Source: Ceratothoa steindachneri | Lineage: Eukaryota > Arthropoda > Malacostraca > Isopoda > Cymothoidae | NCBI GenBank assembly: GCA_963969495.1 | Contig: OZ018317.1 | Span: forward strand, 225,104,099-225,168,098 | Length of the DNA: 64,000 nucleotides | Direction: 5' to 3' | Shown: piece after piece, positions 35,282 through 49,320 of the stretch | Layout: each line of letters starts with the position of its first letter | Numbering within the stretch: position 1 is the stretch's first letter | Translations under genes and position numbers: made by a program | Notes under the pieces: model-generated | Seen by the model: only the letters and a program-made list of their open reading frames with translations | Database searches by the model: none | What the model was told of the DNA's origin: nothing

Positions 35282-35810
35282 CCCCGCAAGCTCATTAAGA
35301 GTGGTGTCGCAATTATGGTAACAAGCAATTGGACTCAGCCAAAATATGGCTCACCGCCCAAATTACTTTTATAGGTTTTTAAATGCTAATTTTTTCGAGG
35401 ACATTTAGGACTTAAATGGGTGTTCAGATGACCGGGGTTCTGGTTCGAGAGGGTCGGGGGTTATGGTTCGGCTCAGTGGGTATAGAGATTTTTTATTATT
35501 TATTAAAAAAGCGAAAACCAATGACGAATTTGCAAGTGTTTGAAAAACATAAAGCAAAGGGAAAGTGTCGTGAAAGATCGCCCAAGTAGGGAAAGAGAGA
35601 ATAGGTCGGGCGTGGTAGAGTGGTGTCTCTCCGTGTCAAGGAAGGGTCTGGGGCCTAGGAGGCGCGCTGTTCTTCCAGGTTTCGGTTGTTTATAGAAGGG
35701 GCATTACCTTCCCCCTCCGACTGTTACAGGTGAGCAACAGAAGAAGTGCAGGAATGCTATAAGGAAATATTTATGCAATTCACTAAAAGTATTGTAAAAG
35801 TAATCCGATC
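35280..35810. other. No recognised feature
   Basis: Mixed sequence with no domain or repeat recognised. Confidence 0.35.
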
Positions 35811-36275
35811 GAGCCTGGCTATTAGTTTCCTGGATTGGAATGGGGCTATCAGTTTCCTCGAGTAGAGTGTAGCTATTAGGTTTTTTGATTCGAGTGTATC
35901 TATTACTTACCTTGATTAGAATATGCTATTATTCCCATTGATTGAAAGGTGGCTTTTGTTTCATCGAATGGAGGTGGCTATTATTGCTTCGAGAGATGCC
36001 CACCTATTAGTTTTCTCGATTAAACTACGTACCACTACGTAATACGATGGAGCCTGGCTATTAGTTTCATGGATTGGAATGAAGCTATCAGTTTCCTCGA
36101 GTAGAGTGTAGCTATTAGGTTTTCCGATTCAAGTGTATCTATTAATTTGCTTAATTAGAATATGCTATTATTCCCATTGATTGGAAGGTCGCTTTTGTTT
36201 CATCGAATGGAGGTGGCTATTATTGCATCGATTGATGCCCACCTATTAGTTTTTTCGATTAAACTACGTAACAAT
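35811..36275. repeat. Higher-order tandem repeat, 239-bp unit made of ~34-bp subunits
   Basis: gagcctggctattagtttc recurs at 35811 and 36050. Each copy contains about six subunits of the form gctattagttt-cctcgat-t-gaatg. Copies differ by scattered substitutions. Confidence 0.85.
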
Positions 36276-36504
36276 GTGTTTGCAAAACCTATGTTTATTA
36301 GGATTTCTCTATTGTTTATTAATCAATTTTCTGCCCTAATTCCAAAATGCTATTTTTTCTTTCTGTTTCACCAACCTTTACAGATATACGATGATTTTTA
36401 TATTAGTCAAAATCGCACTTTAGGATGGTTTTTCTATTGAACTACAATTTAATGCATCTTTTCTGTTTCAAATTTTTGCTAGGATATAATTTTAGCTTTC
36501 TTGA

Positions 36505-36910
36505 GTATGGCTAATAGAAAATGCAAATATTCTCCCGATACCTATATTTTGCTGCGTATTTGGATATTTTATTGGGACAAAGCATATAACATAAAATCGT
36601 AAAAGGTGCCAAATTCTGGATAGAATATGATGGGCCATTAGCCCCTCATATGACATGTGGAAACTGTTGATCAACTCTAGAGAGATAGTTGCAAAGTGAA
36701 AGAAAGGCCATGCCTTTTACTATTGCCAGAGTATGGAGAGAGCCGAAGAACCACTATGATAACTGCTATTTATGCATGATAGGTGTTACAAAGTACAGAA
36801 AAGCTGAAGGAAGACAGGCTTTTTAATATCGAGACATACTATCATCTGTAGCACTTGCCCCTCATGATGATAACTTCATAGCACTACATCCACCAGAAAA
36901 AGAAACCTTC
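36505..36910 (+). pseudogene. Orphan transposon-borne protein, third relic (N-terminal part)
   Basis: From an ATG near 36508 the translation reads MANRKCKYSPDTYI; the copy at 54.34 kb begins MNRKCKNSPDRFCF. After frame breaks come APHMTCGNC (compare APHMCCKAC), RVWREPKNHYDNCYLCM (compare MVWREGKDHITDCYFCM) and a Pro-rich tail. Only the Cys-rich N-terminal part is recognisable. Several frameshifts and stops show it is an old dead copy. No TIRs were found. Confidence 0.72.
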
Positions 36911-37249
36911 AGAGAAATTTTGTCCATCGGCCTTTCAAAACGATCCACCAGAACACATTGGAGTTTTTCTTTTGCAACTTCCAACAGTAACCTTTTCCTT
37001 TATCTCCCCATATTTTCCCTCCTGGTTTATCTCTACCTACTGTCCCAACTATTTCTCAGTACCACCATATATTTGGCGGGTTTTAACCAATACCCCCCCT
37101 GCAAGCAACGCTGAACTTATTTGTCACTTAATCTGATAAGAGGACTGCAAATTCTTCGGTACTTGCAGAACGTCGTTTCATGATCCTAATGACAACTTCC
37201 CTGCCACTTATACCTTAAAGAAAGACGTTACGGCATGTCACAAAAATAA

Positions 37250-39960
37250 CTTGGTATTAGGTTGGAGTAGTTTCAATCGTTTCCAGTTATCTGTTCATCC
37301 TCCCTTATTTCATTCAACCCCTTCAGAACCTCTGAAGTGCTTCTTGCCCTTATGCACACTGAACTGCCATTTCAACCCCCACCTTCTTATGCTTGGTGAC
37401 TTTACTATCATCCGCTATACTCCCTCGCTATAAAGCCTTACTATAACTGACGCCTCGACGGCAATCTATGGCCACTTCCTAAGGGCCGTTCCGCTTCACT
37501 CGTCCAGATTCAGCGAGTCAATGTCCTTCCCTCCTGTTATCCCTTGCTTTTCTACATCGACTGAGCCTATGGCCCTTGATCTCGCCTACCTTCCACCTCA
37601 ACTGGTTCATGCAGCTGACATCAATGGCACTTAAGGTCTTTCAGTCAGATCTCTTCTTGCCTTGATATCAACCTACCCCTTCCTAATCCTTCGTATCGTC
37701 ATGTACGTTTTCCTTTTGCTTTTCTATCCTTTAGCTAAGGCAAAGAAGCACTGGCACGTCTGCAAGAGTTTCACCAAGTCGTTTGTTCTCGTGGGTACAA
37801 CACCTCTGTTCTTTCCCTTGCCTACAACCTGGTTGTAGGCACAACATGCTTCTCAAATCAGCAAGTGAAGCCACTTTCCCGATAATGTCCTCTCTCTTGT
37901 GGCTTAAAGAAGTATTCAGCTCCTTTCTCTCTCTACCAAAACTAATTCCGCCACATGAAATTTCCCATCTTAGTTTATCGGCAGTTTTACTACCTCTTTT
38001 CCTTCATGTTATTGGAATCTGAACCACTTTAGTTTTAATTGGCGCTCTTGAATTTGACTTCGTAGATGCTACTATTTGCTCAATTCTAAAGAAACCCTGT
38101 ATAGATCTAATCGACCCTAGGAGGTAACGCTCAATCTCTCAGCTCACGTGCCGTTTAAAAGATTCTAAGAGCGAGTATCCATCGGATTATGTGCCACGTT
38201 TTCCCCTCCAGCATTTATGATGTCTTTCACTCTAGTTTTATGGATGATTACATCACGTAATAGGCACCACTAAACGTCCTTAACTGCCTTATTTAGCTGT
38301 TGTCCGTGACTATTCTTCCATTGTACTCAATCTTGACCTGTCAGAAGCATTCAATTCGAAAAGGTACTGTCGGTTGTTTGTTGCCTAACTTCATCTTATT
38401 TAATAAAATCGCCATCAGCCTCAATCACGGCCTCAAGGAGGAGTTAAAACCTGATTCAGGCCTTCTGAATGGTCTATGTTTAACTGGGTGAAGACTGTGT
38501 TGAACCTGGACCTGTGGTGCACGGGGACTTGCGTGTTTCTCTCTCAACCACGCCCCACATATGATAGTCCAGGGGATTGCAGACTAGGGATATAGAAGGC
38601 CAGATATTTGGAGTGATGTAATGAAAGAAATGGTCTGGCAGACAAACCTAGGCCATCCTGCTTATGGAGCATGGTACCACACGTGAGGCCTTGCAGCGGT
38701 TACTTTCTGGATCCAAGGCAACACCAACTCCTCCAGTCACTTTATGCAGCCGCCTTCCATAATGAATCTGAGGCCCTCCAGGAAGATATACGGGGGTATA
38801 ACTTGGCCCTATTGTTTACCGAGCCACCCTCCCCCCTCGTAATTACAGCCTGACTCATCTAACTCCTTCCTGATCTTCTGCACCGTCCTCAGATCGACAG
38901 CCAAGTACTCATAGGTCTTCGCATTTGAGCTCCTGGCGTGAATCCCAAGCAAAACAGCTTTGCCTTTTCCATTTTCTTATGGGAAGATTGAATTCAGCCA
39001 TGCTATTGCTTCCTTCACAACGGATGCACAACTGAGTCTATTATGATATGAAGAAAAGGGAACCGACCCCAGGTAACACGCATGCTCTGAATTCAGAGTT
39101 GCCAACGACTACAAATTATCCACCGTACCCTGTATAGATCCCACCACCCTTCATTATTTAAGCGAATTTATGAGTGTCCCTAAAGCATTCCTTAACTCAC
39201 TCTAGCCCCTTTTCTCGCCCTACTCTAAACCTGTATACATTGGAAGTGAATTCTCTGTGCTGGTAGAAATTCGTTTTAGTGTTCCACAAGGCCTTTTCCT
39301 CGGTGTACTCCTCTTTCTTATGTACTTTCTAATCTTATATGACGCCTTGTTCTATCATTCCATTTCTCTGGTGATGATAGACAAATCTATTTCTCACTTT
39401 CCTCTACCTCGTTAGCCTTGACCCTTAAAATGGCCCTCTCTGGCTACAAGTTCATCATGAAATGACTCGGACTACTTTCTGAGACTCAACCAGGAGAAAC
39501 AAAGCTGTGGCTGCTTGGCACCCTGTGGTGCGTTGCTTGCTGTGTTTATTGCGCCTATATTTAACTTGCTAGGTACTAAGTTCTTTTTTATAACACTACT
39601 AAGCCCCGAACATCTATTTTAAGAGTTAACTCTCACTCAAAGTACATGTTGCTCATGTCACATTTCTTGCCTCTACTTCTCTCGAAATCTTCGCTGTTTT
39701 CGCTTGCTTTGATCAGAGACGTTTTGACCTCGCCAACCTAGTTTTCGTTACACCTCCATCCCCCCTTGACTACTGAAACTCCCTTTTTCTGGATCTTCTG
39801 TTCCACTTTCCATTTCCCTATGCAGCCCGTGTACTTCTCCGCCAGTGAGGAATTTATCGTACACCGCTCTCCCCCTGAAAACTGCACTGTCCCCTTACCC
39901 TACTCTGCGTCATCTTTAATTTTCTTATCATGCCAAAAAATAGGAGAATAGGAAAAATAT
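37250..39960 (+). pseudogene. Decayed L2/CR1-like LINE, split by a mariner relic
   Basis: Scattered blocks in sense order: an endonuclease piece HLLMLGDF near 37385, ALDLAYLPP near 37575, RT motif A-like SSIVLNLDLSEAFN near 38315-38355, then after an interruption FSVPQGLFLGVLLFLMY near 39275-39325, a decayed palm region, and a C-terminal PLDY-NSLF near 39765. Dozens of stops and shifts; individual blocks are short, but their order and spacing fit an L2-type element. The interval between motif A and motif B contains a minus-strand mariner fragment, an insertion into the LINE. Confidence 0.6.
38400..39010 (-). pseudogene. Mariner-type transposase relic nested in the LINE
   Basis: On the minus strand the N-terminus reads AVLLGIHARSSNAKTYEYLA then VDLRTVQKIRKELDESG near 39000-38840. 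It jumps by internal deletion to PPYIFLEGLRF and LEELVLPWIQKV near 38800-38720, then NIWPS, NPLDYHMWGVVERETRK near 38560-38610 and LEAVIEADGDF near 38410. The catalytic Asp of the QQD block is lost. This family differs from the mariner at 29.45 kb. Confidence 0.78.
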
Positions 39961-39979
39961 TTATTTTCCAGTAATGAAG

Positions 39980-40370
39980 TAGTTTCGAAGCTTTTCGCCT
40001 CATTTTACAGCCATACGGTGTATTTCAAGGAGGCTTTAAAGCTCTTGGAATTTAACCCACCAATATATTTGGTACTTACGTGGCATACATGTATTTCTGT
40101 AATCCACGTTTCCTTTAGTAGAACTAAATTTATTGTGTTTAAAAGATAATTTAAAGGTGGAAATGGAGTCAATTAGGGCGAATTCAATGACCTGCCTGTT
40201 GTTGTCATCATTATATCTATATAGAAATTTAGCTTCTCGGTTTATCCGATTGTTTGAAGAACCTATGTGATTTTTAAAGGCATTCGATGTATTGCCATCA
40301 TACATCTGTTAATTAAATTGCTTGCATAGTATTCTGTCTGTTCGCGTAATGTATGACTTGTTTTCATTTT
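39980..40370 (-). pseudogene. Penelope-like element 3' fragment (GIY-YIG C-terminal part and hairpin)
   Basis: Minus-strand frame 40305-40036 reads KFLYRYNDDNNRQVIEFALI followed by FKLSFKHNKFSS, which resembles the end of the GIY-YIG endonuclease domain in Penelope-like polyproteins. Downstream in minus sense is CTGTAAAATGAGGCGAAAAG then CTTCGAAACTAC, the same kind of terminal hairpin as at 34.7, 42.8 and 44.3 kb. The GIY and YIG core itself is not present. Confidence 0.55.
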
Positions 40371-40419
40371 TGCATACGCTGTTGATGATTGGGAGGTGGG
40401 GCTAATTGTGGCCCGACAA

Positions 40420-41046
40420 TTCAGAGCAAAGACAATTCAGTGCAGAACTATTCACCGCAAAGACAATTCAACGTAAAATAAATTAGTGCTAAGATACCAG
40501 TGTAGAACAATTGAGCGCAACTACAATACGCATTCAGGGCAAAAGATACAGATAAAAGACAATTCAGCGCAAACACAATTAAGTGGATGACAATTCACTG
40601 CAAAGATAAGTGATAATTAAGCGCAAAAATAATTCAATGCCAAGACCATTCAACACAAGATAATTCAGCGCAAATGAAAATCATTGGAGGATAATTGAGC
40701 GCAAATATATCTCCATGCAGCACAACTCAGCGCAAATACAATTCTGTGCAAAAGAATTCAACGCAAAGAAAATTCAGCGGCAGACAATTCAGTGCGAAGA
40801 GAATTGAGTGCATGGGAATTCAACGCCATAAAAATTCGTTGTATGAAAATTAAGTGCAAAGCAATTCAGTGCAGGATAATTCAGCATAATACACTTCAAT
40901 GGACGATAATTCAGCGCAAATATATTTCAGGGCACTACAACTCAGTGCAAATACAATTCAGCGTAAAAAAATCAATTTACTGCATGGCAATTCAACACAA
41001 AGATATCTCATTGCAGCACATTTTAGTTCCAAGACAATTCAGCGCT
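40420..41046. repeat. Degenerate minisatellite of aattcagcgcaaa units
   Basis: Some 35 imperfect units of about 16-19 bp with core aattcagcgcaaa(g/t)aca fill over 600 bp. Variants include aattcagtgcaa, aattcaacgcaaa and aattgagcgcaaa. Frames across it are artefacts. Confidence 0.9.
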
Positions 41047-42085
41047 GGCCAAACATATTAAAATCTAACTAAGGTATTAACAAACATGAAAAAAACATCA
41101 TTTAAAAATATATTTTTGAAAATCAATTTGTAAATTTATGACTTTTATTTTCAAGTTTATCATCTCTTTGGAATACTTAGCAGCTCAATCTTTTTTTCAG
41201 TATGATTTTTTGCTCCAAGCGAAGAAATTCAATTAATTTGTAGATTATTGCGTGAATCTGGTCAAGTGAAATCTTTAACACTGTGTCATCCTTTAACTCT
41301 ATTTTTAGTTTGGAAAAATCTTCTACTCAGTCATAGATCCTACAAACTTCATACTTGATTAAAGGTTCGTTTCTTTGATTACGAAGTACGTAGGCCTTTG
41401 TTCTTAATAACTGGATCACATCTTAGGCCACAGGACCTCGCCAATTTGTCGCCATAACTTTCCTATCGTGTTTATATTAGGGCTCTGCGCAGGCCAAATC
41501 AGTATCCATTAACCACTTCACTATCTGTGTGACACGGAAAATTGTCCTAAATGGAAACAGGCTCAAGTCCTCCCGATGTTCGGAAATAGGGAATCACACG
41601 TTCCTGAAGAAGATTATAGTATACCACAGCATTTACCTTGTTACGTAAACGCACGAACCGACGACAGACTCCAGCGCTTGAAAACATACACCAGCCAATA
41701 ACGCTGCCCCCTCTAAATTTAACTATATTTTGAGGTTTAAGTTTTCAACTGTATGACCCTATACATGCTGTTTACAATCTCATCCAAACAAGTAAATTTG
41801 CTTTCGTCGGTGAAAAACTCCTATTTTTCATCATTCCACAAGACATGCTCAGTATGGAATTCCAACTTAGCTCTTTTCTTTTTACATACGAATGATTTCT
41901 TATTAGGGAAAGTGCCATGATTCCTCCCTCTATCGAACGACGTGCCATAGTCTGGCGAGACACATAAAGGTTCATGATCTCGGAAATTTGACGTTGAATA
42001 CTAACTGCTGTCTCAAATCGATCCCGTCGCTGCATAGTGCGACCTTTCTTAGGAGTGTTTTTACCGAGGGCGACCCATTCCTTCA
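41043..42085 (-). pseudogene. Tc1-like transposase relic
   Basis: The minus strand retains RQTMARRSIEGGIMAL (HTH part), a decayed FSPTKANLLVW near 41800, then GGSVIGWCMFSSAGV, VNAVVYYNLLQERVIPYF, QDNFPCH and WPAQSPNINTIGKLW near 41450-41720. Block order is that of Tc1 transposases (DDE, acting at TA sites). Shifts and stops throughout. The left boundary may be gcgctggccaaac at 41042-41054, like a Tc1 terminus; no right TIR was found. Confidence 0.75.
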
Positions 42086-42647
42086 GCGACTCGCACTACC
42101 CTATACCCTCATGGAGCTACTTAATGCATGAATTCACACTTTTTGAACAATTACAATGCATCGGAAACTCATACAGTGACATTCCTTCATTGTTAAGCTG
42201 TAGGCCCCATGACTAACTAAGTCCACTTTTGTCTCCTACTATTTTCTTCGCTGTCCTATCCTAAAACCTTCTTCTTACTCTCCTTCTTACTCCTAACCAC
42301 CGACCTCACAGTGCTTAGAGCCTACTTTAGCTCTAGACATTGTAACTATTGAGTTCTATAAAGGAGTACCGGGCCTCCACCCCTCCCTCATTGGCCGCTC
42401 CATGAGTGCCAAGGGAGGCAGAAGAAGGGTCGAAGAGTTGTTCTTTGTCTCCCACCTCTCTTTTCATTTCATTTCATAATTCCATTTCTGTTCATTTTCT
42501 AAAAATGACCTAACATGGTCGAAAGGCGTCAAGGAATAAATGTTTTTTTCTCGCCTCAAAGACCCCGTTAAAAAACTTGTAAGAAATATTAAGAAAATAC
42601 AAGTTAAAATTAATAACGCTGCCACAGCTGTGGACTTCAATAGAACC

Positions 42648-42649
<2 letters not shown>
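42086..42649. other. No firm feature; possible LINE 3' UTR
   Basis: Ends with gtcaaggaataaatg near 42530, which may be a 3' untranslated end of a non-LTR element. No coding blocks seen. Confidence 0.3.

Positions 42650-42700
<51 letters not shown>
42650..42700. repeat. (TA)n microsatellite at the end of a Penelope-like fragment
   Basis: About 50 bp of ta repeats directly joined to the 3' end of the minus-strand Penelope-like fragment. Confidence 0.95.
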
Positions 42701-42703
<3 letters not shown>

Positions 42704-43477
42704 TTAGGGCTTCTCCTATGAAGCTTCAATTTAATTTGAAGGATGAACGAAAGGACGTATAGAGGCAAATTCATTTCATTTTCTTGATACAACGTTTCGA
42801 GTGAACTTTTCACCCATCTTCGGGTACTGTAAATACAATTCGTAGAAAACAATTTAAGTTAATAGTCAAACAGATAATCAAAATGACGAATTTATGGAAA
42901 GTATTTAATGTTTTTTTAAGGGGGGAGATAGCGATAAATTTACCAGGAATTGATATTTTTGGATTATTATGTTGAGAGTTAAGAATTAACGATTGGAGAA
43001 ACACAGGAAACACATCAGGATAAACCAACCTTAAACAATCAGCCGTTAGAGGATAACTGGGGAGAAAGGGCGAGGAGCGTAAGAAGAAAGAGAAGGTTAG
43101 GAGGTTGGTCATATTTTTGTTTAGAGTGGAAGTAGTGAGTGGGAAGAGGAATCGGAATTTAAGGAAGGAGAAAGGTATTTAATATACATGGATTCAAGAA
43201 TCCTTAATGATATGGGATCAGGGGTGGTTTTCAAGATTTTAAAATCGTCCGTTGTGATTTCAGTTTTACAATTAATAGAGTGAAGCCTAACAGGTGAGAA
43301 TTCTTTCGTAGAGAGAACCTTTCCTGTCCTGTGGCTAACACCCAAATGTGAACAGAACCTCGCCCTCAGCGAGCGCACCGTACTACCTATGTATCTCCCC
43401 AGTTTACAATTGGGACAAGTAAACTCGTAAATAACGGAACACTTCGCTTCAGGCGGGATTCTGTCCTTACGGCCCAA
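42701..43477 (-). mobile_element. Penelope-like element fragment, minus-strand arm of an inverted pair
   Basis: In minus sense: a GIY-YIG coding end (43477-43121), a 3' untranslated part and a terminal hairpin at 42792-42824 (CCGAAGATGGGTGAA, then GTTCACTCGAAACG), ending at (TA)n. It is the near-identical mirror image of 43675-44411. Confidence 0.85.
43121..43477 (-). pseudogene. GIY-YIG endonuclease domain of a Penelope-like element (minus copy)
   Basis: 118 codons, open to the stop. KDRIPPEAKCSVIYEFTC is the block that precedes GIY-YIG in Penelope-like polyproteins; CPNCK, GRYIGSTVRSLRARFCSH (YIG motif and Arg), then HLGVSHRTGK and ILESMYIKYLSPSLN with the conserved Glu. The domain nicks DNA for target-primed reverse transcription. 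The RT part is missing, so this is only the C-terminal end of a truncated copy. Confidence 0.88.
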
Positions 43478-43479
43478 TT

Positions 43480-46065
<2,586 letters not shown>

Positions 46066-46123
<58 letters not shown>
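46066..46123. repeat. (TA)n microsatellite
   Basis: About 58 bp immediately right of the TIR element. Confidence 0.96.
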
Positions 46124-46129
<6 letters not shown>

Positions 46130-46680
46130 AATCTGATGATCAGGTGTGTCAGGGTCTTTAAAAGGTTTTACAAAGATTTTTTAAAGGCATCCCTTTAACT
46201 CTGTTGTAATTCCCAAAGCTGAGTACCGTTTGAGTTGCAAAAAACAAACAAAATAAAGCAGGAAACAACTCTGCCATATTTATTTATCCCTTAGTGTTTG
46301 TGTATGTTTGGACCAAGAACCTTTATTAGGAAAATTTTGTTAGGAGACAGAGCTTCTTTCGCGTTCACTTTAATCCCTGACGGATTAGCAGAATCCGTTG
46401 CCATTCTTATCTCACGAAGGCTCCATTTTTTAAACTTGGGGTTAATTGTGCATTATATTAGTGTGGGTATTTGGATAGCAAAGCTTCCGCATTTAAAAAA
46501 GCGTATTTCTCCGTGTGTGAGAACTTTGTGACTCAAGCTCCTTCTCCACCCGTATCCGATGGTCCATTAAATCCTTTATTCGGGCAACTTACACCCGTGT
46601 TCCGAACGATCTTTCGTTGTTCGAGACATTTAAACTCCAAGGAGAATACCTCAGCTTAAGTGACATAGACCTTGTCATCT
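46124..46680. other. No firm feature; perhaps 5' leader of the downstream LTR element
   Basis: No LTR copy is present here, so the first Ty3/gypsy element lacks its 5' LTR. Two short frames (46298-46659) show no domain. Confidence 0.35.
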
Positions 46681-46682
46681 AT

Positions 46683-47580
46683 ATAGAGTAAGAAGAGAGA
46701 AAAGAGAGAGCTGAACAAAAAGAGATTAGAGAGAGCGAAGAGCGCGAAAGAATTCGTCAATATGAATTTGAGTTAAATCGCAATCAGCTCGAATTCCTTT
46801 TAGTAAATTCCCCTGCAGAAGCCCCTCAATCCGCCTCCATTAAACTCCCCACTTTCAAGGAGAGGACTTCGGGTCTTTTCTCACTCATTTTGAGAATTTT
46901 TTTGAACTTAATGATTATGATATCAACACAGACTGTGTCGCCAAGCTCTTTCCCTTCTTAGCTCTCAGCTCCGGGAACCTTTTGTTTCCCTTCCATCGGA
47001 AGCTACGGTGGATTACTCCACCCTCAAGTCCGAACTTCTCCTGCGCCAAATTTCGACACGCCCGTATATAACCAAATGTGAGCTTTCGTCATTTTGAGTA
47101 TACTCTTTCCCGTCATTTCAATTTCTGGTTAGACGCGTTGAAAGTTCCCCACGAATATGAGTCCATGGTAGACTTCGTTCTAAGGGATCAGGTGCTGGCG
47201 TCGCTACCACCAGAGGTCCGCTTCTTCGTGAAGCATTGTCGGTGCAACTCCTTCAAAGAGTGCATAGAAAAGGCAGATATCTATGCGGCGAGTCACAACC
47301 TATACCCGAAGGAAAATAAAAAGCCTCCCCCTTCATCCCCCTGAGAATAAAATTAATAACTTGCGGTTCCCTCCTAAGAACTCCCCCCCCCCACAATTTG
47401 TCAAGGTCACCTTTCCCTTTAAGCCCAGATGTTTCCCTCCATCGGAGACCCGTGATGTAAAGCCCCTCATCTCTAATCCCCGACGTCATCTTTTCTCCGT
47501 AGGCCAATTGTATGTTTCGCGTGCGGTGCCGAAGGTCACACCCACCCGTACTGTTCCCTAAATTTCCAACTCCGACTTAT
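46683..47580 (+). pseudogene. Gag of Ty3/gypsy element 1
   Basis: The N-terminal charged coiled coil (EEREKRERAEQKEIRESEE), APQSASIKLPTFKE near 46830, then FNFWLDALKVPHEYESMVDF and LRDQVLASLPPEVRFFV (47125-47230), and a full CCHC zinc knuckle at 47513-47554 (CFACGAEGHTHPYC). The equivalent of element 2's gag in the same order. Frame shifts near 46870, 47070, 47345 and before the knuckle. It would package the RNA in virus-like particles if intact. Confidence 0.82.
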
Positions 47581-47639
47581 CCCCTTCACCAAATCCACCA
47601 ACTGAATGCGGCTCCCGCTCTCCCTTCATCGCGACCAGA

Positions 47640-47988
47640 AACCCTAGCTCCGATTTCGTCTTCCAGTGCCCCAGGGAACCAAGTTAATTTCCTCTTCGAC
47701 AAGAGTTCTCCAGGAAGTTTGAAATTTGATAACGGAAGCGTTAATGGGTGCCAAGTCTCCACCCTCTTCCGTGATACTGGGTGTACCTGTATCGTGGTAT
47801 CAAATAAACCTCTTCCCCCTGTGGCCCCTGAACAAAAAAGGTTTGAGGTAATCCATGACTACCTGGGACGCGCAAACTGCTTCCCCATTGTAAACTGTTA
47901 CCTGGAGTGTCAATATTTTTCAGGATGGGCTGAAGTCGTGTCAGCCCCTATCAAATTTTGTTCCGTCTTAGTAGGACAGTGCCCCTAA
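47640..47988 (+). pseudogene. Aspartic protease of Ty3/gypsy element 1
   Basis: NFLFDKSSPGSLKFDNGSVN, then the active-site triad DTG at 47773 in FRDTGCTCIVV, a flap region HDYLGRANCFPIV, and the end APIKFCSVLVGQ. Such proteases cleave the gag-pol polyprotein. About 100 residues, usual for the family. This is the longest open part of the element's first half; the stop at 47986 separates it from integrase. Confidence 0.85.
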
Positions 47989-48109
47989 GTCGCATCTTAC
48001 CCGGTGGCTCAGCCCTTTATCACGAGATCCCAGGCAACGAAAGAATTCTAGACGCCCGCTGCCCTTGAAACCTCCTTAGACTTGGATTTCAGTGGCGTTA
48101 TGAGCTATG

Positions 48110-49320
48110 AATTCGCTCAAAGACAGGAGTGTCCAAATATCCTTCCATTGTGGGAAAAATCTCGAAGCCTAGAGCAGGATTCTGTCCGCGGTAAAAAGGA
48201 CTGTCTCCTATATCGTAAAAGAAGTTTTGTTACATCGTGCTTGCTTGGATGGCGTTAACCCCTAGATTCACAACCTCTCTCTGTGTTTCCCGTTCGCATG
48301 TCCTCCTGATCCTAAATATTGCCCACGATTGTGTGTTTTCTGGCCACTTTCGCCACAATAAGACTGCTCAGAAGATTTTCCGTTATTTCTACTGGTCTAG
48401 TGCTGCAGTTGACATTTAGGAATACGGCCATCCTGTAACATCTGCCAGAAAACCACGGCAAGATGGCATGTTAAACTGCACCCCATTCATCGCGACTGAT
48501 CATTTCGGAACCTTTTCCCAAGTGGCCATATACCTTGTACCCATTCGTCCCCCTTGGAGTGAAGGGCATAGTTATGTCCTTGCTCTTGTGGACTGTGCTA
48601 TGCGTTTCTCCGAAGCTGTACCATTAAAGAAAATCGACATTGTTACCTGTGCCGAAGCCTTAATTTCCATCTTCTCTAGGTAGGCATACCACAGGAAGTA
48701 TTGTCTGATAGATATAGACAATTTATCTCTGAATTGATGGAATACATCGGGAAACTGTTGAAGGTAAAAACACTCTTTATCACTCCTTTACACACCTGCG
48801 CAAACGGAGTTTGCGAAAAATTTAATGTGACCTTGAAGTCAATATTAAAGAAGATGTGTGCTGAACAGCCCCGTGAGTGGCATCGCTTTTTGCCCTTGAC
48901 CCTATTTGCATACAAAGAGATTCCCCATCGTACCCACGGATTTGCTCCCTTCAAATTAATCTACGGACGTAACGTGCGAGGTCCCATTAGCATCCGCAAG
49001 GAGTTATTCTCTAACGACAAGTTAGACAGAGAAATTCAATCTTCCTACGCGTATGTTTTGGATCTTAGACGAAGATTAGAAAAGTATGCCGAGGTTGCAT
49101 ACCAAAATGCCGACGTTAATTTGGAAAAGTACCGAACGTACTTCAATGTCAAGTCGAAGGAGAGGAAATTCAAGCCCGGTGATTGAGATTATGTTGCTAC
49201 TTCCTACAGAGAACAACAAACTTCTGAACCAATGGAAATGGCCCTACAGAAGAGAAACTGTTCCACGTCAACATGTTAAAGAGATATCACCGCCTCACGT
49301 GTATCAACAACACTGTTAAC
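48110..49320 (+). pseudogene. Integrase of Ty3/gypsy element 1, located before RT
   Basis: A linker near 48110-48230 (FAQRQECPNILPLWEKSRS) leads to a zinc-binding HHCC region near 48320-48450 (AHDCVFSGHFRHNKTAQKIF, FYWSS) and the core: EGHSYVLALVDCAMRFSEAV near 48560-48620, VLSDRYRQF with the second Asp near 48697, NGVCEKFNVTLKSILKK with the Glu near 48810, FAYKEIPHRTHGFAPFKLIYG near 48900, and a C-terminal part with KLLNQWKWPY and NMLKRY near 49220-49290. The first catalytic Asp is replaced by Tyr (VAIYLVPI). Stops and shifts make it inactive. Order before RT is the striking point. Confidence 0.85.

Noticed and set aside
40420..41046. CRISPR-like array, because of regular short repeats
   Set aside because: Units are contiguous and diverged with no spacers, and the genome is eukaryotic.
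48110..49320. Integrase before RT as the result of a second element inserted in the first
   Set aside because: No LTR, target duplication or duplicated domain lies between protease, integrase and RT; the C-terminal integrase linker runs straight into RT, and element 2 also lacks a post-RNase H integrase. Kept as the main alternative, but less likely.
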